This document shows positions 8,758-16,299 of a DNA stretch of 64,000 bases, piece after piece. The notes under the pieces are model-generated. The model was not told where the DNA came from. It saw only the letters and a list, made by a program, of their open reading frames with translations, and made no database searches. A program made the translations under genes and the position numbers. The DNA comes from Corynebacterium sputi DSM 45148 (GTDB lineage Bacteria; Actinomycetota; Actinomycetes; Mycobacteriales; Mycobacteriaceae): assembly GCF_000427865.1 (NCBI RefSeq), contig NZ_ATYV01000001.1, forward strand, positions 124,001 to 188,000, in the 5' to 3' direction. Positions within the stretch are counted from its first letter, which is position 1. Each line of letters begins with the position of its first letter.

Positions 8758-10044
8758 ATGGTCAGTGAGTACGCGTATCAGGAGCGGGATATCGCCCGCC
8801 TGTGGCCGGAGCAGCCCAAAGGCTCGGTGCCGGCGCCAGCTGTTGGTGCGGCACAGCAACGCTCGGTATTTGAACGCGACCGCGCACGGGTGATGCATTC
8901 CGCGGCGCTGCGTCGATTGGCGGATAAAACTCAGGTTGTTGGGCCGGGGGAGGGGGATATTCCTCGGACTCGGCTGACCCACTCCCTGGAGGTCGCCCAG
9001 ATCGCCCGCGGTATCGCCGGCGAACTCGGCGCGAACCCGGATCTGGTGGATCTGGCGGGACTGACCCACGACATCGGGCATCCGCCCTATGGACACAATG
9101 GTGAGCGGGCCTTGAACGAGATTGCGGCTGAATGCGGCGGTTTTGAGGGCAATGCCCAGACACTGCGAATCTTGGTGCGCTTGGAGCCGAAGGTGCTGGA
9201 CGCGGTGGGCAATCCGCGAGGGCTGAATCTTACCCGCGCTTCATTGGATGCAGCCTGCAAATATCCGTGGACCGCGATCGACGAAAACGGGGTCAAGAAG
9301 CACAAGTACGGCGCTTACGACGACGATGCCGACACGCTCGCCTGGATTCGGGAAGACGCAGAGCCCGGCCGTCGGTGCCTGGAAGCGCAGATCATGGATT
9401 GGTCCGATGACGTCGCGTATTCAGTGCATGACGTGGAGGACGGGATCATCTCCGGCCGCATCGATCTTCGGGTGCTGTGGGACACCGTGGAGTTGGCGAA
9501 CCTCGCTGAGAAGGGCGCCTTGGCCTTCGGCGGCGATCCGGTGGGACTGATCGAAGCGGCTGGCTCGTTGGCGAGCCTTCCAGTGGTGGCAGAAGCAGCG
9601 GACTATGACGGCAGCATTCGCGCGACCATCGCTTTGAAGCGTATGACCTCGGAGCTAGTTGGCAGGTTCTTGGCGTCCTCGGTGGCGGAAACTCGCCGGG
9701 TGGCCGGAACCGGTGAGCCGCTCGGAAGGTATGCCGCGGACGTCGTTGTGCCAGGGCAGATCGAAGCGGAAGTCATGATGCTGAAAACTCTCGCAGTGCT
9801 GTACGTGATGGATCAGCCAAAGCATCAGCGTCGCCAGGAAAGAGAACGGGATCGGCTGTTCCGTGTCGCCGACTACCTCCTGGAGGCAGGCACCCTCGAC
9901 CCGGTGTTCTCATGGATGTACGAGCGGGCTGATGATGACGCTGCCCGGCTGCGGGCAGTGGTTGACCAGATCGCCTCAATGACTGAGTCGCGTGTGGAGA
10001 GGCTCGCCCACCGCATCAGCGGAGTCACCGCCGCCTGGGGTTAG
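8758..10044 (+). CDS. dgt: Deoxyguanosinetriphosphate triphosphohydrolase-like HD protein
   Basis: 428 residues. HD-superfamily dNTPase (dGTP to deoxyguanosine and triphosphate in the E. coli enzyme). Metal ligands: RLTHSLEVAQIARG supplies the first His and GLTHDIGHPPYGHNGE the HD pair (near residue 104); EDGIISGRIDL follows a third Asp. Usual length for the type-2 actinobacterial subfamily. ATG 8758 begins the conserved YAYQERDIARLWPE; the 20 codons upstream overlap the divergent promoter. Lies before dnaG as in other corynebacteria. The last four bases overlap the convergent VKOR gene. Confidence 0.93.
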   Translation: MVSEYAYQERDIARLWPEQPKGSVPAPAVGAAQQRSVFERDRARVMHSAALRRLADKTQVVGPGEGDIPRTRLTHSLEVAQIARGIAGELGANPDLVDLAGLTHDIGHPPYGHNGERALNEIAAECGGFEGNAQTLRILVRLEPKVLDAVGNPRGLNLTRASLDAACKYPWTAIDENGVKKHKYGAYDDDADTLAWIREDAEPGRRCLEAQIMDWSDDVAYSVHDVEDGIISGRIDLRVLWDTVELANLAEKGALAFGGDPVGLIEAAGSLASLPVVAEAADYDGSIRATIALKRMTSELVGRFLASSVAETRRVAGTGEPLGRYAADVVVPGQIEAEVMMLKTLAVLYVMDQPKHQRRQERERDRLFRVADYLLEAGTLDPVFSWMYERADDDAARLRAVVDQIASMTESRVERLAHRISGVTAAWG

Positions 10045-10625
10045 AAGAACAGGAAGCGGAACTCGACGCAGATCAACAGGGCGATGAGCGCGACCCAAGC
10101 GATGAGAATCGGGAAGCGAAGCATGCTGACGACGCGGGTAATCGCGTTGTCGGGGGCGTCCGTCTCCAGATTGTTGACCGTGGTGAACCAGAACATCGTC
10201 ACGGTCACGGCCCAGGTGATCATGCAGTACAGGCACAGCGCGCCAATGTTGTAGACGCTTTGATAGAAGAGCCACATGCAGAAAATGGTCGCTGCAGTAA
10301 AGCCCAACTGGGCGCAATATCGGAACCACATCGGCGGACGGAAACCAGCCAGCTGCATTACGCCGATGGCGAGCACCACGGAGAAACCGATAATGCCCCA
10401 CAGCGGGTTCGGAACACCGAAAATCGCGGAAGCCTGGTCACTGGCCATGACGGAACTGCACGCGAACTCGGCGCTGAAACTACAGGTAGGGACGTAGGAA
10501 ACGTTCTCCGCGAGGATGAACTTCTCCACCGTCAGGGTCATCGCGGCACCTAGGCCAATCAGGCCTGCGACGACATAGAGCCAGGACAAACCCTTAGGTG
10601 CCGTGGTGATGGTTCGATCTTGCAT
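10041..10625 (-). CDS. Vitamin K epoxide reductase (VKOR) family membrane protein
   Basis: 194 residues with about five hydrophobic segments. The VKOR cysteines are present: C48/C56 in a loop (PTCSFSAEFACSSVM) and the membrane active site C131-L-Y-C134. In actinobacteria VKOR replaces DsbB and reoxidises the periplasmic disulfide donor using menaquinone. Its ATG overlaps the stop of the upstream ribonuclease gene (TAATG), so the two are translated together. The partner ribonuclease is predicted to need one disulfide, which suits the pairing. Confidence 0.92.
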   Translation of the reverse strand: MQDRTITTAPKGLSWLYVVAGLIGLGAAMTLTVEKFILAENVSYVPTCSFSAEFACSSVMASDQASAIFGVPNPLWGIIGFSVVLAIGVMQLAGFRPPMWFRYCAQLGFTAATIFCMWLFYQSVYNIGALCLYCMITWAVTVTMFWFTTVNNLETDAPDNAITRVVSMLRFPILIAWVALIALLICVEFRFLFF

Positions 10626-11086
10626 TAGTCCTCCGCGTCCGGAATTTCACAGAATGACTCGTAATGGTCGTCGGTGTAATACCAAACGTCCGGGTCACTC
10701 TCAGTGCCACCTCCGACAACGATACGCCTGGTACCGCGATGGTCCAGTCCCGGCGTATCCACGGTGTATTCGCGGTAGTAGCTACCGCGCTCCTGCGGCA
10801 GCACTCCTTCGTAGTTACCGAAATGCTTGCCATCGTGATCGGTGTAGATGTGGTCCTGGTTTGTCAGGATCCGATCGATCACGTCATCGGCTTCGCCAGG
10901 GAGGCTCGATACCGGGCAGCCGGTGGAGGTGTCGGTGGGTTGGGTGTGGACTGAGGCGTCGGGAAGCGAATCGTTTGTCGTTTCCGATCCCAGATCAAAG
11001 CCGAAGAAGGCGGCGGCGCCGGCGACGGCTACAGCGCCGACGGAGGCGACGATGGTTTTCAGACGTGTCGAATCCTGGTTGGACAT
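10625..11086 (-). CDS. Secreted guanyl-specific ribonuclease, RNase Sa/barnase-like (N1/T1 fold)
   Basis: 153 residues. N-terminal hydrophobic segment (TIVASVGAVAVAGAAAFFG) serves as signal or anchor, then an RNase Sa-like domain. All three catalytic residues are visible: Glu106 in REYTV, Arg121 in GTRRIVV, His141 in DDHYESF. Cys57 (TGCPVSS) and Cys146 (ESFCEIP) match the positions of the single RNase Sa disulfide. ATG 11086 is 7 bases after TACTCT, so it is probably leaderless; an open extension to 11251 lies within dnaG. No barstar-like inhibitor gene is seen nearby. Role could be nutrient scavenging or attack on competitors; not decidable here. Confidence 0.88.
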   Translation of the reverse strand: MSNQDSTRLKTIVASVGAVAVAGAAAFFGFDLGSETTNDSLPDASVHTQPTDTSTGCPVSSLPGEADDVIDRILTNQDHIYTDHDGKHFGNYEGVLPQERGSYYREYTVDTPGLDHRGTRRIVVGGGTESDPDVWYYTDDHYESFCEIPDAED

Positions 11087-11092
11087 GACGGT

Positions 11093-11099
11093 TAGAGTA
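11093..11099. promoter_or_regulatory. Overlapping divergent leaderless -10 elements (dnaG / ribonuclease)
   Basis: TAGAGT (11093-11098) on the plus strand is 7 bases before the dnaG ATG; TACTCT on the minus strand (11099-11094) is 7 bases before the ribonuclease ATG. The two hexamers share five base pairs, and the two start codons are only 19 bp apart. Confidence 0.6.
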
Positions 11100-11105
11100 A
11101 TCTCT

Positions 11106-13007
11106 ATGGCACAAGGACGTATTCCCGACAGCGATATCGCGGCTATCCGCGAACGCACCCCTATCGAGGAGATCGTCGCGGAATACGTCCAGCTTAAGCC
11201 CGGTGGCGCCGATTCGATGAAGGGGCTCAGCCCGTTTAAAGACGAGCGCACGCCCAGTTTTCACGTCCGCCCAAACCACGGGTATTTCCATTGCTTCTCG
11301 ACGGGCAAAGGCGGCGATGTCTTCTCCTTCCTCATGGAAATGGAGCACCTGACCTTCCCTGAAGCGGTCGAGGCCTGCGCCGAGAAGATCGGCTATCGGA
11401 TCAACTACGAGGGTGGCGGGACTGGGCGCCGTGAGGAGCCGGGGACTCGCAAGCGTCTTGTCGCAGCGAACCGGGAGGCGCAGAAGTTCTACGCCGAACA
11501 ATTCGAGAAGCCGGACGCTGAGGTTGCTCGAAACTTCATCACCGAGCGGGGTTTCTCGCTTGATGATGCTCGTGAATTCGGTTGCGGTTACGCGCCGGCT
11601 GGCTGGGACACGCTGACGAAGTACCTCATGCGCCTGGGATTCGCGTTCGAGGATCTAGATAAGGCGGGCTTGTCGAAGATGGGCAAGCGCGGGCCGATCG
11701 ACCGGTTCCACCGTCGGCTTTTGTGGCCGATCCGGAACATGAGCAATGACGTCATCGGATTCGGCGCGCGCAAGCTTTTCGACGATGACAATCTCGGCAA
11801 GTACATGAACACGCCCGAGACCCTCCTTTACAAAAAGTCGAAGGTGCTCTTTGGTCTGGATATGGCGAAGAAGAACATCGCCGAGCAGCACCGCGCTGTT
11901 GTGGTGGAGGGCTACACGGACGTGATGGCGATGCACGCGTCTGGTGTGACCACCGCCGTCGCCGCCTGTGGTACGGCGTTCGGCGAGGAGCATCTGCAGA
12001 TGCTCCGTCGACTGATGCTTGACGACGGTTTCTTCAACGGCGAACTCATCTACACCTTCGACGGTGACGACGCTGGGCAGAAAGCCGCTATGCGGGCCTT
12101 CGAGGGGGAGCAGCAGTTCACCGGGCAGTCGTACGTGTCTGTCGCACCGCAAGGGCAGGACCCGCTGGATCTGCGCCTGGCCAAGGGCGATGCCGCGGTG
12201 CGGGACTTGGTCGCCTCACGCACTCCGATGGTGGAATTCGTGCTGCGCACAATCCTCGCTGACTTCGATATGAAATCCGCGCCGGGCCGGGTAGCGGCGC
12301 TGAAGCGCGTGGTACCGGTGCTCGCGACGATTCGCGACACGACTCTGCGCGATGAGTTCGCCCGAGAGGTCGCTGGCTGGATCGGCTGGAATGACGAGGC
12401 AGAACTGGTCCGCATGGTCCGCGACGAGTCGAAGAAGCCTCAAAAGGTCGACCCGGCTGAGCGGCGGCGTAAGGAACGGGAGGAGTCCGCATCGGCGAAG
12501 GAGAAGCCGCGGGGGCTGCCGGATCCGAAGGACCCGGTGCTGCACGTGCAGAGGGAGGCAGCCAAGCTCGCGGTCCAGGAGCCGGTGCTGACCGGTCCAG
12601 TGTTTGACGAACTGGCCCCGGAGATTTTCTCTCATCCGGCGTACCGGGCAGTGTTTGACGCTACTCAGCGAGCCGGCGGTGTCGGTCAGACCCACGGTGG
12701 GTCTCGGTGGTTGGCTGCCTTGATGGATACCACCGACAATCCAGCGATCCGGAGCCTCATCACCGAGCTCGGCGTGGAGCCGATCCCGGCGGAAGTGGAG
12801 TCGCTGAAGCTCTACTCCTCGTCGATCATCGCGCGCCTGCAGGAAGTGTGGATCGGCGAGCAGATCGCGCAGGTCAAGGCGACACTGTCGCGAATGCGTC
12901 CGAGCGACGACGAAAACGCCTACCGACAGATGTTCGCGGACTTGCTCAGCTTGGAGGAGTACCGCCGCGAACTGCTGTCAGAGGCGTTGCGAGGGCCGGT
13001 GGCCTAG
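11106..13007 (+). CDS. dnaG: DNA primase DnaG with degenerate zinc-finger ligands
   Basis: 633 residues. Makes RNA primers at the fork with DnaB. The TOPRIM core is intact: VVVEGYTDVMAMH and YTFDGDDAGQKAAMRAF. The N-terminal CHC2 zinc ribbon, normally CxxH...CxxC, reads S42-P-F-K45 and C63-F-S-T66 here, so only one of four ligands remains while the surrounding fold sequence is conserved (PSFHVRPNHGYFHCF). The C-terminal DnaB-binding part (VLTGPVFDELAPEIFSHPAY onward) is present. ATG 11106 is preceded by TAGAGT at leaderless spacing; upstream open frame to 10848 overlaps the ribonuclease gene. Confidence 0.95.
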   Translation: MAQGRIPDSDIAAIRERTPIEEIVAEYVQLKPGGADSMKGLSPFKDERTPSFHVRPNHGYFHCFSTGKGGDVFSFLMEMEHLTFPEAVEACAEKIGYRINYEGGGTGRREEPGTRKRLVAANREAQKFYAEQFEKPDAEVARNFITERGFSLDDAREFGCGYAPAGWDTLTKYLMRLGFAFEDLDKAGLSKMGKRGPIDRFHRRLLWPIRNMSNDVIGFGARKLFDDDNLGKYMNTPETLLYKKSKVLFGLDMAKKNIAEQHRAVVVEGYTDVMAMHASGVTTAVAACGTAFGEEHLQMLRRLMLDDGFFNGELIYTFDGDDAGQKAAMRAFEGEQQFTGQSYVSVAPQGQDPLDLRLAKGDAAVRDLVASRTPMVEFVLRTILADFDMKSAPGRVAALKRVVPVLATIRDTTLRDEFAREVAGWIGWNDEAELVRMVRDESKKPQKVDPAERRRKEREESASAKEKPRGLPDPKDPVLHVQREAAKLAVQEPVLTGPVFDELAPEIFSHPAYRAVFDATQRAGGVGQTHGGSRWLAALMDTTDNPAIRSLITELGVEPIPAEVESLKLYSSSIIARLQEVWIGEQIAQVKATLSRMRPSDDENAYRQMFADLLSLEEYRRELLSEALRGPVA

Positions 13008-13010
13008 CAG

Positions 13011-13370
13011 TCACCGGCGTCCGCGCTCGCGGTCGATGATGCGGGTGAGGTCGGCGTCGGAAAGCCCTAGCTCGTAGGCCTCCTGAAGCAACGGCGCGAT
13101 GAAATCCTCCGCAAACGACTCCCTGCGATCGGAGAGAATCCGATCGCGCGCACCTTCTGCGACGAACATCCCCAACCCGCGGCGCTTTTGAAGCACGCCC
13201 AAAGCCTGCAGCGAGGACAGTGCCTTTCCTGAGGTCGTAGGGTTGACCGAGTGCTGGTCTGCGAGTTCGTTTGTCGATGGAACGCGGGTGCCTTCTGACA
13301 GAGAACCGTCGGCGATGCGGCCACGGATCTCGTCGGCGATCTGAACGTAGATGGGTCGGGTGTCCTGCAT
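13011..13370 (-). CDS. GntR-family regulator, YtrA-like
   Basis: 119 residues: winged HTH (YVQIADEIRGRIADG, VNPTTSGKALSSLQALG) and a short C-terminal helix tail (about 45 residues), the size of the YtrA subfamily, which usually controls ABC exporters. No ABC genes adjoin it here. GGGAGG precedes the ATG by 8 bases. A near-perfect inverted repeat lies just upstream of it (13391-13412), suggesting autoregulation. Ends 3 bases from the dnaG stop (convergent). Confidence 0.88.
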   Translation of the reverse strand: MQDTRPIYVQIADEIRGRIADGSLSEGTRVPSTNELADQHSVNPTTSGKALSSLQALGVLQKRRGLGMFVAEGARDRILSDRRESFAEDFIAPLLQEAYELGLSDADLTRIIDRERGRR

Positions 13371-13390
13371 GGTGATCGCCTCCCGGATCG

Positions 13391-13412
13391 GTTAACCACG
13401 TGTGTGATTAAC
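13391..13412. promoter_or_regulatory. Inverted repeat, likely operator of the GntR regulator
   Basis: GTTAAYCAC...GTGRTTAAC: the outer arms GTTAA/TTAAC and inner CAC/GTG pair symmetrically over 22 bp. It lies about 20 bp upstream of the gntR ATG and about 15 bp from the 3' end of thiD-tenA, so it belongs to the gntR promoter. Confidence 0.55.
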
Positions 13413-13427
13413 GCTAGGTGCGTGGCC

Positions 13428-14924
13428 CTAGTGCTGCAAGCGTCGGGTTGGCTCTGCGAAGAACTCCAGTTCGTGCCAGGAGGAGTTGTAGAAGGCCGTG
13501 CGCATCTTCTCTCGCTCCTCTGCAGTGGCATGGTTAGCCGCGTAGTCACTGACCAGGGCGATGGCCCGATCTGTGGCCTCGTCGAATGCCGCGTCGGAGT
13601 ACGTATCCAGCCACGCCCGGTAGGGGTGGTCTCCTTCGACATCATGGAAGCGCGTCCCGATATCCCGATACAGCCAGTAACACGGCAGGATCGCTGCGAT
13701 GATCTCGCCATAGGAGCCGACCGCAGCCGTTGCAGTGAGATGGTCCACGTAAGCCCGCGTGACTGCGGAGGGAACGACATCTGTCCGGCCGACGTCCTCT
13801 CCGGCGAAAGACCGATGCAGTTCTAACTCTTCCGCCAGAGCTCCGTGAGCTGCCTCAGCCCAGAACATCTGCTCCTCCTGGGTCGGAGCCTTCGTCGACG
13901 CTGCCGCGAGAGTGCGCGAATACCCGTTGAGGTAAATCGCATCCTGGTCGACGTACCAGGTGAATGTGTCCGGATCGAGGGATCCATCAGCCAACCCCAG
14001 CACGAACGGCAAGCGGTCGACGTCCTCACGGATTTCAGCAATGTCCTGCCACCACTGTGTGGCGATGTCCTCGGGCAGGGGAGTAAGCCCCCGATCCCAC
14101 ACTCCGGCGAAGTGGTGCACCGGACCGTGTCCACGTCCGACGTTTAGGTCATCGGCGTGGCGCAATGCCTCAGTTAGCCATGTCTTTGACTGTCGAACGG
14201 CGGTCTCGAGGTCTCCGGTCACCGCCCATCGCGTCGCGACTGCAGAAGACAAGGAACAACCGGTGCCGTGGGTGTTCTTCGTGTCTACGCGCGGAGCGGA
14301 GATCGTCGACACGGTGCCGTCAGGAAGCACCAGCGCGTCATATGCGGTGTCGCCGGAGAGGTGGCCGCCCTTGGCAAGAACCGCAACATCGAAGCGCTTT
14401 GCGACATCCACCGCCTGCCCTACCGTCTCATCCCACACCGTTGCCGGTTCAGCCCCCGCAATGACAGCCAGTTCAGGCACGTTAGGAGTGATGACGTCTA
14501 CCTGCGAGATGAGCTCAAGGACTGCTGCCTCTGCATCCTGGTCCAACAGTCGGTCACCGCTGGTTGCCACCATCACCGGGTCGAGCACTACCTTGGCCGG
14601 CTTGATATCCCGCAGCCATGTCGCGACGGTTCCGGTGATCTCCGAAGTGCCCAGCATGCCGATCTTCACTACATCGATCTGCACATCATCAGACACTGCG
14701 TCGAGCTGTTCGCGGAGAAACGAAACCGGTGGGATGTTGATGGAACGGACGCCTTCGGTGTTCTGCGCGATCAGAGCCGTGACGGCGCACATGCCGAAGC
14801 CCCCGTTAGCCGAGATCGACTTCAGGTCCGCTTGGATGCCCGCGCCGCCGGTGGGGTCGGTGCCTGCGATGCTCAAGACGTTCGGGGGAGTGGTGGGCGT
14901 GGCTGCATTGAGCGCAGAGCTCAT
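13428..14924 (-). CDS. thiD: Bifunctional hydroxymethylpyrimidine(-phosphate) kinase / TenA fusion
   Basis: 498 residues. N-terminal ThiD ribokinase-like half: VLSIAGTDPTGGAGIQADLK, DPVMVATSGDRLL, and the anion hole NTHGTGCSLSSA (kinase of HMP and HMP-P in thiamine synthesis). From about residue 270 a TenA/thiaminase II half: WYVDQDAIYLNGYSRTLA and ILPCYWLYRDIG with the TenA catalytic Cys; TenA salvages degraded pyrimidine. No ThiE is part of the fusion. ATG 14924 follows GGATGTTCC; the longer open frame starts inside the riboswitch and is rejected. A TPP riboswitch directly upstream controls it. Confidence 0.93.
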   Translation of the reverse strand: MSSALNAATPTTPPNVLSIAGTDPTGGAGIQADLKSISANGGFGMCAVTALIAQNTEGVRSINIPPVSFLREQLDAVSDDVQIDVVKIGMLGTSEITGTVATWLRDIKPAKVVLDPVMVATSGDRLLDQDAEAAVLELISQVDVITPNVPELAVIAGAEPATVWDETVGQAVDVAKRFDVAVLAKGGHLSGDTAYDALVLPDGTVSTISAPRVDTKNTHGTGCSLSSAVATRWAVTGDLETAVRQSKTWLTEALRHADDLNVGRGHGPVHHFAGVWDRGLTPLPEDIATQWWQDIAEIREDVDRLPFVLGLADGSLDPDTFTWYVDQDAIYLNGYSRTLAAASTKAPTQEEQMFWAEAAHGALAEELELHRSFAGEDVGRTDVVPSAVTRAYVDHLTATAAVGSYGEIIAAILPCYWLYRDIGTRFHDVEGDHPYRAWLDTYSDAAFDEATDRAIALVSDYAANHATAEEREKMRTAFYNSSWHELEFFAEPTRRLQH

Positions 14925-14929
14925 GGAAC

Positions 14930-15012
14930 ATCCTTTCGCCGGTACTAACCGGATCAAGTTCAACGGGTGTCATCTCAGCCCGCGTCTTATCGCAGGCACC
15001 CCGTGTCACGAC
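14930..15012 (-). promoter_or_regulatory. TPP riboswitch (THI element)
   Basis: Read on the minus strand the conserved parts occur in order: GGGGTGC, the pyrimidine-binding CTGAGATGACACCC, then GAACTTGATCCGGTTAGTACCGGCG. The element ends within about 10 bases of the thiD-tenA start, so it probably hides the ribosome site when TPP is bound (translational control). Confidence 0.95.
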
Positions 15013-15192
15013 CCAAGGTACCGGTACCCACAGTTGATTCCCGTCACCGGCTCGACATTTTCCTGTCACCCGTACGCTTCCCGCCTTCGGTCAACCATGT
15101 GTAAAAACATGTCCTGGCCTGCCGATTTGTCAGAAATCTAAAAAGCTCTGTAGTGTACATACACGTTGCCGCAGAGAGCGGGCAGCAGTTCT

Positions 15193-15264
15193 TCCTCCAT
15201 AGCTCAACGGCAGAGCATTCGACTGTTAATCGAAGGGTTGTAGGTTCGAATCCTACTGGAGGAG
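15193..15264 (+). tRNA. tRNA-Asn (anticodon GTT)
   Basis: Seven-base acceptor TCCTCCA/TGGAGGA, anticodon arm GACTGTTAATC with GTT, T-arm with GGTTCGAATCC, discriminator G. CA follows; the full CCA is not clearly encoded. Confidence 0.95.
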
Positions 15265-15271
15265 CAAAAGA

Positions 15272-15304
15272 TACAGGTCAGGGCCTTTTGGTCCTGGCCT
15301 GTTT
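15272..15304 (+). terminator. Rho-independent terminator after tRNA-Asn
   Basis: CAGGTCAGGGCC pairs with GGTCCTGGCCTG around a short TTTT loop and is followed by TTTTG. Confidence 0.8.
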
Positions 15305-15625
15305 TGCATATCGCGAGGTCTCGCTTGGGGGCAAGAGAGGGTTAAGAGATAAAGCGCGGTGGGTGCAGTGCCCAGTGAGCGTGCGCCGAACATCCTGTTT
15401 CCGTTGCATATCCGAGTTCGCGGTACGACATCAACAGGGTGTTCGAGCTACGTGGAAAGGTGTCTGCCCTGCGGGCGCAGGCGGCTGTGCTGTGCGTCGG
15501 TAAATGTGTGCACCGATGGGCATCACTCTTTCCCCAAGGCATGATCTATCCACAACTCGCGTTACCTCCTTGGTTCTTCACTTCGGGCGCTGGGGCTAGA
15601 TGTCTAGTCTCGGCCTAGGGCAACT
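15305..15625. other. Intergenic region without a recognisable gene
   Basis: About 320 bases between the tRNA-Asn terminator and the next small gene. I see only short unsupported open frames on either strand and no clear RNA structure. Confidence 0.5.
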
Positions 15626-16012
15626 ATGAGGGGGATCATGGAAAGCACCATGCCAGTGTGGGGAGCTGTTGCTTTGGCGGTGTCGATTGCACTGATCGCT
15701 CAACTTGGAGCATTGCTGGTCCAGATTCGGCAGCAACAGCATGGCCGGGCACAGAAGCGGGCCGAAGAGTGGCATAGGAATCTCAGGTGGTCGGTGGAGA
15801 AGATCACTGGCCGAAGTGAAGATTCTCTGACAATTGGCATCTACGTACTCGACTCCTTGGATGACGTCGAAGACTCGTCGAAAGAGGACAAACAATTGAT
15901 TCAGGGTGTCTTGATGGCTGTGCTTGAGAGATTCGGGGACATCAAGGGCGACAACAGATCACTTGCGGAATACGATGAGCAGGATAAACGCGGTGAAGGA
16001 GACCCAGCATGA
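15626..16012 (+). CDS. Small membrane-anchored protein, unknown function
   Basis: 128 residues from ATG 15626; a second ATG at 15638 is also possible, preceded by GAGGGGG only 3 bases away. One N-terminal hydrophobic helix (VWGAVALAVSIALIAQLGALL), then a basic QIRQQQHGRAQKRAEEWHR stretch and a helical acidic tail. Not a recognised family. Its stop overlaps the next small gene by ATGA, so the two form a pair. Placed just after tRNA-Asn; may be an island remnant, though no integrase or repeat is seen. Confidence 0.6.
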   Translation: MRGIMESTMPVWGAVALAVSIALIAQLGALLVQIRQQQHGRAQKRAEEWHRNLRWSVEKITGRSEDSLTIGIYVLDSLDDVEDSSKEDKQLIQGVLMAVLERFGDIKGDNRSLAEYDEQDKRGEGDPA

Positions 16013-16176
16013 ACGATCAACAGCGGGAGCGACGTAAGCCGAGCCGTGGCGAGATTGCTGCAGCACGTCTTCTCGTCAAGCGTGAGCGTGAAGGTAAAGC
16101 CACCCGTGTGGTTCCCAAGTGGGTTCACGAAATCGCCGCACTGGGTCGGTCTTCGGATTACAGAGATCTCTACTGA
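16009..16176 (+). CDS. Very small basic protein, unknown function
   Basis: 55 residues (begins MNDQQRERRKPSRGEIAAAR, ends SSDYRDLY). Highly charged and basic, predicted helical. It has a four-base ATGA overlap with the preceding gene, the best evidence that it is real. No family recognised; possibly a partner of the upstream membrane protein. Confidence 0.55.
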   Translation: MNDQQRERRKPSRGEIAAARLLVKREREGKATRVVPKWVHEIAALGRSSDYRDLY

Positions 16177-16299
16177 CATCGAGTGGAGCCGTCCTCGCCC
16201 TAACCGCCTGGTTACCGGGAAAAAGCTTGCAGTTGTAGGGTGGATGGGTCTGGGTTTGTCCCAGTGTTCACCCTGTCTTCCTATGAGGAGTTCACGAGC

